Part shown: positions 22,220 to 34,289 of the stretch, one piece after another
Numbering within the stretch: position 1 is the stretch's first letter
Layout: the number at the start of each line of letters is the position of its first letter
From: Isoetes taiwanensis
Taxonomy: Eukaryota > Streptophyta > Lycopodiopsida > Isoetales > Isoetaceae
Assembly: GCA_021234155.1 (NCBI GenBank)
Contig: JAJEKV010000033.1
Location: forward strand, 3,451,454 to 3,515,453
DNA: 64,000 nucleotides
Direction of reading: 5' to 3'
Notes under the pieces: generated by a model
What the model was told of the DNA's origin: nothing
Databases searched by the model: none
What the model saw: the letters and a program-made list of their open reading frames with translations, nothing else
Made by a program: the position numbers and the translations under genes

Positions 22220-24299
22220 ATGGCGGTGTCTGCCGGACCAGCACGATGCCTCTTCCAGCAGCTCGTAGCCTCTCCCTCCCATCCGTCAGCAATTTCTACT
22301 CCATGCTTGCACCTCCGACGGCGAGCTTTCTCTACGAATTGGAAGGAAAAACTAGGCCTTTTGTTCGGAAATGTGGATACGGTTAATTTTAATTGCCCTA
22401 GCCCCCATGTTGTTCAGGCGAAAAAGAACCTCTTGTTAGAGCTCAAGAGCATCAGAGACGAAGCCGATGGTAAGTTATTTTCTGCTAAAGCATTATCTTG
22501 CTCTGTGTTTATTTACTGAATTGGGTTAGAAGATGATTGTTATTTTGGATATGCACGTATGCAGCTGGTCCCGTGGAATTTGAATCCCCTCTAGAAATTG
22601 TGCTCTATCCTGATCCGAGACTGAGGGCTAAGAATAGACGTATTAGCTTATTTGATGAGAGACTCCAGCAATTCGTAAAGGAAATGTTTGAACTAATGTA
22701 CAGGTAAATGGACGTTATCTCTGGTACAAGAAGGTTTAGATACAAGACGAATTAGCTTGTTTTTTTTATTTGTTCCGTTTTGTATGCAGGACGGAAGGGG
22801 TAGGATTATCTGCACCGCAGGCTGGAGTGAATGTTCAGCTTATGGTGTTCAATCCATCGGGTGAGAGGGGAAGTGGTACAGAGTATGTGTTTGTGAATCC
22901 AAAAATTGTAAAGTATGGAAAGTCACGAGAGTCAGCTGAAGAAGGATGCTTGTCATTTCCACCCATTGATTCCATTGCAGTGGATGTGGAGGTAAGAAGG
23001 CATAATTAGTTTAACATCACGTGCTGAAAATAAGTGCTTAAAGTTTCAATTCGAGGCCTCTAGCCTAAGCATTACCCTTGAATGTCCTAAATATGATCAT
23101 GCCTGAAAGTACTAAATGCATATGTCTATCGTTTATCCTTTTCCAACCACAAAAGTGTTTGTACTTTTGCTTGCATGATTGTCATCCTAACTCTTGAAAG
23201 CAGTGGCTGATTGAGGCAATACCTACAGGGGTCGTTCAGGCAGCAATATGGGCTTCTGCCACTTGGTTTGATACTGATTTGTGACATATAACTAATGTTT
23301 CAACCACGTTAATAAAATTCTGAAGGTGTGATTTTCTTCATCTGTTTGTAAGATATGGTTTGTGAATACCTGAATTTACATTTGCAGAGACCTTCTACTG
23401 TTAGAATCGATGCACAAGATATTATGGGAAAAAAGTTTGGCACGACATTTAAAGGGTGGACAGCACGCATCTTTCAGCATGAATATGATCACTTGGAGGT
23501 ATGCTTTTTTCCGTAACCTTACATCACATGATGAACCTGTTCAGTTTTGAAGATAGCAATCTGGTAAAGAGTAAACCTGTTTTTTTCAGAGATGCACTTA
23601 TAAATTCCGCTTACCCATATCTTGAAGATTCTTACATTTAGAATGTTGGGGAAACTAAGCAATCAATGGAACGATAAAAAAAGGAGTAATAGCTAGCTAG
23701 AAGTGTATTTGTAAAGAAACTACCACAAGTTTTGTATGATGATGCCTTTTGTATTTTGCTTCAGGGTATTCTTTTCATAGACCGGATGACAAAAGAAACG
23801 CTCAGCAACGTCATGCCATATCTTATGGTATGTAACATCAATGTCTATATTAAGATCCTCAACTCTATAAATTCTTCAAGACATCATCCGAATTTTCTGA
23901 AATGATGTCTGTCTTGCCAACTTATAGATTTATGCGCACATATAACCAATTCTTTTAAATGAACCCTTATGACCAGGCTCTACCATGCATTGAACATGAA
24001 AATATGGGTCATGCCATCAGAGGCCTAACTAATTCTATCTATAAGAGGGCAACCAGCGGAAGTATAGAGAAAAACAATTTGTGAATTCATACATTGACAA
24101 ATGCTTATAGCTAGGATTTTTCACATATAGAGAGCAAAGACTTTGCATAATGTTGTGGGTGCAAAAAATGAACAGCGTTCTAATAGTAAAGAAAAGCAAT
24201 CTGAAAAGATGGTTGTGTTTACAGGACCTGGAAGATTCATACGAGAAAAGAACAGGAAAACCGGCACCTGAAACGGTGGAAACGAAGCTAATAGCTTGA
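22220..24299 (+). CDS. PDF1B: Peptide deformylase, organellar PDF1B type (six exons)
   Basis: Exons 22220-22469, 22565-22703, 22790-22991, 23388-23498, 23765-23827 and 24225-24299 join to 279 residues, all with GT-AG introns and consistent phases. The three PDF motifs are complete: GVGLSAPQ (133-140), EGCLS (181-185, Cys183 a metal ligand) and QHEYDHLEG (227-235, His228 and His232 ligands, Glu229 catalytic). Residues 1 to about 60 are basic and Ser/Arg-rich, fitting a plastid or mitochondrial transit peptide. PDF removes the N-formyl group from newly made organelle proteins so that methionine aminopeptidase can act. The PDF1B assignment rests on this layout and motif wording. Length is close to the roughly 270 residues usual for plant PDF1B. 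ATG 22220 is the first in-frame start and leaves room for the transit peptide. No defect is visible. Confidence 0.93.
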
Positions 24300-27200
24300 T
24301 ATGCTTTTCGGGAGTTACACATTTTGCAGGATTTTTGTCAAAGGGTTCAGAAGCTGTTGGGCGTGTTAATCTTATGGTGGTCTGTCTTGTATGTTTTGAA
24401 ATTACAAGAATTCTGGGAGTGAGTGCTTATTATCTACCAATTTTGCAGGCCCAGGTTTATGGCCAGGAGCGGGTGGATGAGAAGTTATGGTAATTTATAA
24501 AGAACTTAAATTTTTTTGAAGGGGAAGCATGTATGTAAATTAGCCAAACTGTCTTTTAATGCTCGTGACGATGTTATAGTATTGGAAAATTTTCCCACAC
24601 GTCATAAAGTTGGTAAAACACCACTACTGCTATTGCAATTAACCAGTTGAACGCTTGCAATCGAACCAATTGGCTGGAAAGAGGCGAATCTGTTAGCTAA
24701 TACCTCAAAATATAATTTAATTAATAATTTCCTAATAGCAAATGGCTTCATAGAAAACTCATTTGGTTTTGCATTTTGCATTTTGCTTCCAAGAATAAGC
24801 CTCAATAGTCCTTTTGTTAAAGATTTGACTTCTCAAAGTTATAGGAAAGCACTTCTCATTTGAAACCATACATCCAATCGTTAAAATTGAAGATTCGACT
24901 TTTGCCCTCAGTTCACTTTCCAAGGTCGAAACATAGAAGTGGTGCAAAGATACAAATACCTTGGGATAGAGTTCACTACCACCACATACTAGAACATATG
25001 TATCCAACAACGCGTGACAAAGGCTAGAAAGCTCTCTATGCCATATAGAACAATGGCCACAAGCGACCTTTATAATTGTACATGAGAGACTACAAGAAGT
25101 CATGTCAAATGAGGAAAGGAAACATAATAATTCATTTGGTGATGTAAATGAAAAACACCTCAAGAAGTCTTGTCAAATGAGGAGGGGAAACATAATAATT
25201 CATTTGGTGATGTAAATGAAGAACACCTCTAGAGTCACATTTGTATTAGAGCATCTTATTAGAGATGTATCTCCTTTAGTTGGGCATGGTATTAATGCAA
25301 CACCACCTCTATAGTCTCATTCGATGGTATTCTGATGCATAGAGCAAGGAAGGTCCTATAAATGTGTTAACACCCCTGCAGAATTTAAATGTTTTTCCAT
25401 TTGCTTCCATTATAGTTAACCTAATACGAACAACTTCCAAGCATGCTACTAGTATCAAGATGTTCCACTTAAACAATGACCCTATTATGAATTCATACCC
25501 AACTTGAGAGCTCTCCCTTAGCCAATCCTCTGCTGACGGTATAGAACCTGGGGTTTAAGAGTTGGAACCGAAAGTTGAGGAGTGATGAGAATGAGGAGCA
25601 TCCCCTTCATCCGTTTCAAAGGTTTCAATGGATGAATCTGCATCTGAATGCGTAAATCACACATCTGATAAGCCACTTGAGATAGCATCAGATACATCAC
25701 TCAACAATTCATATGATTCATGATCCATGGAGCTTAAGATCATCTTGCACAATTTCCTCTTCCGAGTCATAATCTCTCAATTATACATGATCCTTTGTAT
25801 CATAGAATTTCAAGAATAAAGTATCCAACTACATTGGCATCTAAAGAGATTAGTTGAGTTGAATTATCAACCTCTATATCATGCCTTGATCTCACCATCT
25901 TATACGTCAGGACATTGCTTCAGCATATGGTGTTTTCTTCTGTATCTTTGCTCAATATCCTTTTTTGTGACGAGCCTGGCGAGTTGACCCTCCTGGCAAC
26001 TCGGGATCTTGTCAAAACTTGCATATTCTAGCTTGTTAATGGTGGTGAAGAATTGAATCTTCCTTTTGCACAATTGAAATGACACACTCAAAACTCAATG
26101 AGCAAATACTTATTATCTCAATATAAATATGTAATTCCAAAAAAATCCATATTCTCAATAGTTACAGCATCCATCTTTAGCAATTCAATTTTAAAAGCTT
26201 CTCGCTCACCCATGAGCCACAATCGCACTACTGCCATCACCTTGCTCTTTCACTGCACATGCACTCACTGGGGTTAGTCCTCATGACTAAGTGGGGATCC
26301 CTGGCTGCCACTGCATGCCATGGAAATACTTTAGAAATCTTGGATAAGCACAAACACAGATGAAAAATCCTACGTGAGTACAGTGCTAAGACAATGACAA
26401 CATAATCCAAGGAAATACCAAACATGATCATCAGAAGCAAAGAATGTAGCCAAAATACCAAACCATCATGACACATAGCTCCAGGACAATGGGAAGCTCA
26501 TCCAGCCTACATGCAGGCCCTGTTAGCAAAGAAATGCCTAGCCAGCTCACATTCCGAGCTCCGTTGGCGGAGTTGGTGGAGTGAACCTCGTATGCGCATA
26601 TCCTTCCCAGCCTACGTCTGGTGTTGGAGGACCTCTTACCATGGAGTCACAGAGGTGATGTAGCATCCCTGTCAGGAGAACTACGCTCGGTGTCACAGAG
26701 CACAAGAATACCACAAAGAAACACAGATGAACATAAGCATGCCGGAGCAACCTAGGCCACCGAACCTAGAAGCCTGACCCCGGAGGATCCAAAAGATAAC
26801 AAAATACCAAGACAACAGTGGAACAATGCAAAGACCAAGACATGTGAAGTTCATTAAATATTTACTATATATATTCCTACATTTTACCCTTGCCGAGATT
26901 GCCCATACAACCTACTCATGCCGCAATAGCTAACTCATTGGTGAAGATCATGATCACAATCCAAATATATGGACACTCAGACTAGCAGTACTTCATGCTA
27001 TAGCCACATTCAGAAACCCCCAAGCTTCACATGGCTCTCCTTGTACCGATTGGACCCGTCTCAATCTCAATAATCCTTGATGTCAGATGACTGCTTATTC
27101 CCATTTTAAGATCCACATGTGAACTTGATGCTAAAATCCTTGATGCCGAGGGGTCGTTGACGCTCTACATCTGGGTGTAAATTCTATAGTGGTGTACAGA

Positions 27201-27545
27201 AAGCATTGTCCGGACATGTGCTTTATGTGCTGAAAGTGCTTAGTACCTCCTGGACGTGTGACGTCCAACCGAATTAAAACAGAATTGGCATGCACCAAGA
27301 ATAGTATATGCAATTCCGGAATGGCAGGGATCAGTGACTAGGATCTCCAAAGACGCGGGAACTCCGTTGGCGGGGAGGATCGATGGAGTTTCCTTTAGTA
27401 GTTGGCGGGAGAAATCAGAATTCGGAATTGCAATTAGAGAATTGCAATACCAATTCATACAATTCGAACAAATTTTGCATTGTTTCAATTGAATTCTCAA
27501 TTTGGAATTGTAATTCAAGTCGTGAAATCTGTCTCGTGAATTTCA
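24300..27545. other. Intergenic region, no gene recognised
   Basis: Downstream of PDF1B the sequence is AT-rich. Minus-strand frames at 24759-25163 and 26237-26476 show no domain. A 68-bp tandem duplication (25093-25228) is listed separately. The last part leads into the transposase pseudogene and could contain its left end; I found no terminal inverted repeat by eye. Confidence 0.4.
25093..25228 (+). repeat. 68-bp tandem duplication
   Basis: 25093-25160 and 25161-25228 both begin caagaagtc and end with aacacct. They differ at only a few bases, so the event is recent. Confidence 0.9.
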
Positions 27546-30500
27546 ATGGAAAGCTCCCCTGAAAGCATCGATTCAACTAGAAGAAGGATTTTCTTACAAA
27601 TTCAAGCTGAAAATAGAAGAAAATCCTGAGAAAGGAAGAGACAGAGAGAGAAGGAAAACAATCCTCCTGCCAATACCAAAGATTGTGGTGTTTTGAGTGA
27701 AAGAAGATTACAGGAATTGTCGAAGAATTTGGAAGATTATTTCAATGAAATTACAAATACTTTTGCCTCGAATGTGGACAACGGGAAGTTAGCATCGAGA
27801 TTCTTCAAGAAGATTAAACATCTTCCACTCGATGTTGATCTAGCAGATCCAAAAGAAAATGCCCTTATGAGGGATTTAATTTTGAATGTGAAAGAGACTT
27901 TTCAAGCTCAAAAATATGATAGAAATACTGATGTTCTTCAAGCAAAAAGGAGTACACTGCAAACGGCTGCATCTTCAACAAAGGGAGTGAATCAATCAGC
28001 AATAGCAAGGCTTCTATCTATTCCAAGAAGAACTGTGGCAGCAGCATTTCAGAGACATGTGTATGCAGAATTTGAAGCAAGTCCCTGGTCAATATTTCAG
28101 AGGAGAAAAAGGTCTGATGCACTTTCAGATGAAGCAATAGGTAAGATAAAGAATTTTTGGGATGAGAATACTAGGATCTCACCATATAAAAAACATGTGA
28201 GAAAAATATTAGTGAAACAGGTGAAAAGATTGACCATCCTATTCATTTGCTGGAGGTGACACAAGTAAGCACATTCTGCCTCTTTTTTTCTGTATTTTGC
28301 ATGATATTGTTGCTGAATCTGTGTTATGATCAGTTGCAGTTTTATCTTCAATTCAGGAAAGAGTATCCTGAGATCAATATATGCCAGCAAACTTTTGAGA
28401 AGCTTAAACCCAGCTATATTAGGAGATTGCAAGAAAGAGAGACTTGCTGCTGCCAGTACCACATGCACCTTGATTTTGTCATGTAGGCAATTAATAACAT
28501 GACGTCTGATCCTTATGGTGTGCACAAAGATTGTAAATGCGCATGCAGGGTATGTGGTCCAGGTCCAACATGCAATGCTAAGGACAATATTTTCAAATCT
28601 ACAAGTGAGTATTGGAGAAATGTGGTATGCCCCAAAGTAGAAGCAGATGAATGGCACAACATGCATGTTCGATGCAGACCTGCAAGAAATGTGGTCTCAA
28701 GAGGTAAGTTATTAACATAGCTCATATATTGTTTAACTTTTCATTTCTATGATATCTAGATAGCATATCTCATATATTGTTTAACTTTTCATTTCTATGA
28801 TATCTAGCTTCAATATTCTCTTACAGTACTTTCTCTAATCCACTTTATACAGGATTCCAAAGTGTCCAAGGGCGGAAACAAGTAAATCATTAGAACACCT
28901 GGTGGATTGCAAAGTTTTTGAAAAAGTTAGTGTTGAGTTTGTGTTAGAAGGATCACGTCATTTATACTAATTTATTGATTCTACTACTTGCAGCAAGAAG
29001 CTGTTTCTAAGAGAAACCCTAAGAAGAAACCAACTAAAGTTACAGGATTGGCCTACAAGACTGGTACCCCTTTTGAATTTCAGGAATATGCAAGAAAAAC
29101 AATGGCAGCATTTGTGCCACACAACTACAAGGCTCATTGGCAAGCAAAACAATTCAGACAGTTTTGGAGAAGACACAATAGTTTCTGTAATTGACTTTGC
29201 AGAAAACTATGGTTTCAAAGTTCAGCAGGAAGCGCAATCATGTCATTGGCACACTGACCAGGTATCCATTTTAGTTCATATCACTTACAGGTTTGGAAGG
29301 AAACAAGAGCTGGATGGCAATGACATCAAGAAGAAAAGAAAAGATATGAAGCAAAAAGATGATAACAGAGAAATTATAAAAGAGTGTCACTTCTATATTT
29401 CAGATGAGAAGTCTCATGACACTGAATTTGTACAGCATTGCCTCTTAAAACATGCCACTTGGTTGGAGGCAAATGGTATTCAATATTCCAAACATTACGT
29501 ATGGTCAGATGGTTGTTCATCTCAATTTAAGTCTTCAAGACTATTCTATTTCTTGGGTAGATGGTACAGAGATGTTGGGAAGGAGATTATTTGGAATTTC
29601 TTTGGCAGCTCGCATGGAAAAGGTGAGCATGATGGCCAAGGAGCAGTGGTAAAAAGATTTCTCACAAAGGAACAACTGAAGTATAATGGGAGAAAACTCC
29701 AATGTGTTGCAAATGTCGTTCGATTTTTAAATGAATTCTTTACCAACAGCTCATCTGATTCCGATATACACAGGTAAGTACTGCACTTGTAGCACTTGAA
29801 GCACTTGAAGCACTTAGACCTGTATTTTATAATAATTATTGTGCATGATTTTTATGTATGTTTGGTGATAGTTTACTAGTTTTGTACATATTGAAGGCCA
29901 TTTATGTACAAATATAATATTTTGAACTTTCCTTTTTTTTTTTGTTATTGGAATGTTTACTTACCTGTACAACACTTACAGTACTTACAGCAGTTAAGCA
30001 CTTACAGCACTTGAATAATTGTTGCCTGCAGGTACTTTTGGGAAATTGATCCTCATAGTATAGATAGATCAGAAAGATATGATGCTCAGACTCTTAAAGG
30101 GACAACTAAAATTCATTGCATCAGGCCTTTTGATAGAGAAAATCCTTTGAAGCTTGCACATAGACCTTTGTCATGTTTTTGCATGTCTTGCCAGCAAGGG
30201 AAATGGGACTCACTGTAGCACTAAATCTCGTATAGGAGGTTGGGAGACAAATGAGTTGGTCCCAAAAAAATCACAAGTGCAGGAAATTCCTGAGAATGGA
30301 TTGAGTCTGAAGACGAGGAGACAGATAGTGAAGATGATGGTGACCATGATCTGATCAGTTCTAATGTAGAAGTAGGGGATAATTTTGCAGTAAATGCAGA
30401 AGAAGGCTGCTGAGGGTGTAGACTTTTATGTCCTGAAATGTATTGAGACAAAGAACACATTACTAGATGATTATGAAGATGGTTGGGGCAATGTTTTTGG

Positions 30501-30576
30501 AATTGGTGAGGTCATACTTTCTGGCTACTATTACAAACCTGACCCTCTCAAGGATCGACCATATTGTGTGGCATAG
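27546..30576 (+). pseudogene. Multi-exon DDE-type transposase pseudogene
   Basis: ATG 27546 opens the frame, but TGA at 27627-27629 interrupts it; it continues through LSERRLQELSKNL to a helix-turn-helix-like stretch (QSAIARLLSIPRRTVAAAF, near 27993-28049). A run of A near 28203 has lost a base. After an intron come RRLQERETCCCQYHMHLD, a CAG-to-TAG stop (28484-28486) and Cys-rich pairs (CACRVCG, TCKKCG). The catalytic part (about 29170-29775) has VIDFAENYGF, VWSDGCSSQFKSS and FGSSHGKGEHDGQGAVVKR, plausible D, D and D/E positions of an RNase H-like fold. A C-terminal exon from 30032 carries HSIDRSERYDAQT and a later GYYYKPDPL. Two nonsense and at least two frameshift lesions make it inactive. 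The family resembles uncharacterised proteins of ferns and some animals; the superfamily name is not certain. Confidence 0.65.
28721..28807 (+). repeat. 39-bp duplication in transposase intron
   Basis: 28721-28759 is repeated exactly at 28769-28807, both starting ctcatatattg and ending gatatctag. It sits in a likely intron of the transposase pseudogene. Confidence 0.9.
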
Positions 30577-31860
30577 CAATATTGGCATAGCAATATTGTA
30601 TGGCATGATAGGTGATGAGCAACTAAATATGGCGCATCATGATGAGACGGCCAAACGCCTCAAAATAGTACAACAGAGATGATTTTTTACTGTGTATGGG
30701 TGGTTTTGCCTAAGGGGTTCATTGTCTTCTCTAGATTTTTAGTCCCATATTACAGTATCTATGATATATCCTGAACTTTATTCTTGAATATATCCTGAAC
30801 TTTATTCTTGAATATAGTCTTTCGTCCTTCCAAAAAAAAAAAAGGGGGTGGGGATCAACCAGCCAGAAGAGAGAAAAAAGCTTAAGGCGGACGAAATTTC
30901 GCCCTACGCAATGATTTACGTGGGAACCTTCTTGGAAAAGAAGATTTCCAACGGAAACCAACAGGCGGCGACGCCGCCTGCCAGTTTTCCCTCTGAAACC
31001 TTCTCCTCCTAAAAGGTTCCCTAACACTTAACAGGCAAAAGCCGGAATGGCAAAAAGGATTGAAATAGGCCAAGAGGCCGGATTGCTGAAAATACTTCTT
31101 ATAAGATTGTTCTGAGTCTTGATCAAATGTCGGATTAACAGGGCTTTTGGTTGGACCAGAACTACAATCAGCATCAGGAAGGCTCCAGTTGAGATCCTAG
31201 AGTAAAACAAGGAATGTCAAGATGGGTTAGATGCGAAATAAAAACAAAATTAGCGTCCTTCTACAACGAAATTTCGAGCACCATTCACGAATATAAAAAG
31301 CAATAACCCACACAAGCCATCACATACTCCAAAGCTTTTAACTCCCATTAACCCACTGATTCAGCTCTTCTCTCCTAAACTACGAGGATTTGCTGGCACT
31401 CACAAAAACTCAAGAACAATGATTTCGTCCAACACTAAGATGGTCTTTTACACTATTCCAATTCATAAAGTTAGAAAATATCTTCCCTTTTTCTAAGATC
31501 CAATTTCCAAATTATAGGAAATATCTTCCTATTTCTAAAGATTCATGTCCAAATTATCCGCGCTATTCTTATCTATGCTATTCTTTATCCAAATATTCTT
31601 CTATTTTTGACAAATATCTTCCGTACTTTGATACAAATACCCTAGTTTAATATTTACCAACCATTAACAATTCTTTCTACAAATTAATTATTCTAGCCTA
31701 GGTCTATAAGGAATAAATTATTTTCTTCCCGGGCAACCCTTTCGGAGCGTCACATGAATCATGAAGTCCTTGAAACATACAGTCTATGAAATATGAAATA
31801 TCCTGTCTTTACTTACATTACATTTTGTCGTTTATGCCAATTGTGTTGACACGTGGCATT
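30577..31860. other. No gene recognised
   Basis: A 23-bp direct repeat containing cctgaactttattcttgaa occurs near 30770 and 30793, then an A11 run followed by a G-rich patch (30832-30852). Frames here lack domains. The right end of the transposon might lie in this stretch. Confidence 0.35.
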
Positions 31861-34130
31861 GATTCTCTCAAGGAACATTTAGTATATTTTTCATTCCAAC
31901 TTTCACATAATATTCCAGACATTTACCAACATTTTGCGCATTTTCATGTAACAAAAATGTCACTTTAGATGACATTGTCATGTGGAAACACTGCCAGACG
32001 TCCTTCTTTTCAATGATCTTAGCTACAGCTTCTTTGTCAAATCCAAGGCCAATAACGTAATTCGATTTGGGCTTTATATTATTTCCAATTGTCATTCCAA
32101 CGATTTCAAGACACTCAAGAACAATCAGCGCAACGGACCTTTATGTCAAGTCCACACCTAAGTCTCAGCAATTCAGCGTTGCCAGTAATATGCAAGATAA
32201 TTCAGCAATGGCAGTAATTATGGCAGAAGCTGCTCGCCCAGCAGGTTTTCGCCCTCATAAGATCTTATGTCTGCATTAATATTATCCAAGTCAATGTGGC
32301 TTCGAATCAATAATTCTAATCTACTTAGAAACAATAAAAGAGGCAAACATTCCAAACTTGTGATGGTGCTTGAATTTCTAAATAGAAAATGGTGACCTAT
32401 GTTTATCCCCAATGAGTTAACTGGCACCGCTCTTGCAATGTACTTCGGAGAATGCCAATGTGTAATGTCTTGGAGTACCATAATTGCAGGGTAGGCAAAT
32501 GTGTTGACATCCCAAACTTATTTTCGTACACATGCTTGGAGAAGATCTGCATATGAATAGACATTGCTTGTGCTTTCATATGCATATGACAATAAGGCTC
32601 CAAAATGCTATGATATATTTTTGACACGTTATTTCTTGAACCAAATCCCACAAATGAATATGTCAAGTGCAATGATGGAATATGGCACCAAACAAAGTCA
32701 CAATCTCTGATATAAAAGCTGATTTGAGAGGTTTTTAGCCAAAGGTAAGGAAATAGACTACACCACTGTATTTTGCAGCTGGATATAATGTTTTAGTGTT
32801 CTAAATATTGGAGCTTCGATTTTGCATATCAGATGTGCTCTGTCAGAACCAATTTTCGATTCTTCAATATTGACTTCAGCTCGTGTTCCACAATCCAACC
32901 TCAATACAACATATTGCTATACTGCAGCATGAAGTCAACACAAAACATAACTTCAAATTATGGATAGTTTTACATGTTTTTCAACCATAAGCAGTTAATA
33001 GATTGATTCTTTGAAGGAATGTTTAGTAGATTTTTCATTCGAACTTTGACATAATATTCCAGACATTTACCCAATATTCTGCACATTTTCATGTAACAAA
33101 AATGTCACTTTAGATGACATTCTCATGCGGAAACACTGCCGACGCCCCTCTTTTAAGTGATCTTAGCTACAGCTTCTTTGTCAAATCCAAGGTCAATAAC
33201 GTAATCAGGTTTGGGCTTTATATTATTTCCAACTGTCATTCCATCGATCCAACAAACCTTTGCAAGTCCACACCTAAATCTCAGCAATTCAGCGTTGCCA
33301 GTAATATGCAAGATAATTCAGCAATGCCAGTAATTATGGCAGAAGCTGCTCGCCCAGCAGGTTTCCGCCCTCATAAGATCTTATGTCTGCACTAATATTC
33401 TCCAAGTCAACGTGGATTCGAATCAATAATTCTAATCCACTTAGAAACAATAAAAGAGATGGTGCTTGACTTTCTCAATCGAAACTGGTGCCCTATGTTT
33501 ATCTCCAAGGAGGGAACTGGCACTGCTCTTGCAATGTACTTCGGAACCAAATGTGCTGACATCCCAAGGAACCTGCTTGCCAATGATGCACTGCCTTGGA
33601 GTACCATAATTGCAGGGTAGGCAAATGTGTTGACATCCCAAACTTAGTTTTGTGCACAGGCTTGGAGAATATCTCCATATATATGGACCTTGTGCTTTCA
33701 TATGCATATGACAAATATGGAAGGCTCCAAAAAGCTATGGTATATTTTTGACACATGTTATTTCTTGAACCAAATCCCACAAATGAATATGTCAAGTGCA
33801 ATGACGGAATAAGCCACTAAACAAAGTCACAAGCTCTGATATAAAAGCTCATTTGAGAGGTTTTTAGCCAAAGGTAAGGAACTAGACTACATCACTGTAT
33901 TTTGCAGCTGGATATAATGTATTAGTGTTCTAAATATTGAAGCTTCAATTTCGCGTATCAAATGTGCTCTGTCAGAACCAATTTTCAATTCTTCAATATT
34001 GACTTCATCTCTTGTTCCACAATCCAACCTCAATACAACATATTGCTGTACTGCAGCATGAAGTCTAACACAAAAAATAACTTCAAATTATGGATAGTTT
34101 TACATGTTTTTACGTCCATAAGTAGTTAGT
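31861..34130. repeat. Two tandem copies of a ~1.14-kb unit
   Basis: Copy 1 spans about 31861-33000 and copy 2 about 33001-34130, in the same orientation, roughly 90 percent alike by eye. Shared blocks include cataatattccagacattta, tgtaacaaaaatgtcacttt and agctacagcttctttgtcaa. Copy 1 has about 30 bp near 32110 missing from copy 2, while copy 2 has about 48 extra bp near 33550. On the minus strand both keep a short open stretch (GLGFDKEAVAKI in copy 1, DLGFDKEAVAKI in copy 2) and SFVGFGSRNN, suggesting a once-coding unit. I considered mTERF but cannot establish it. Confidence 0.85.
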
Positions 34131-34289
34131 GGCTGAATTATGTTCCCCTACTAACGAAAACATGATCACTTCATACTCCATCGGTCAAAATAAATGTGAA
34201 TCACTGTTTACGAACTCATGAGTAATTAACATTATCTTCCTATGTCAAATATAACCAAGTGTATTTTAATACTCATGTTCTTGCCCATC

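Noticed and set aside
24759-25163. 134-codon minus-strand frame as a gene
   Set aside because: No start context, domain or splice pattern, and it crosses a 68-bp tandem duplication.
31861-34130. mTERF gene pair
   Set aside because: Only short stretches such as GLGFDKEAVAKI are reminiscent of helical mTERF repeats; most of the unit shows no periodic match.
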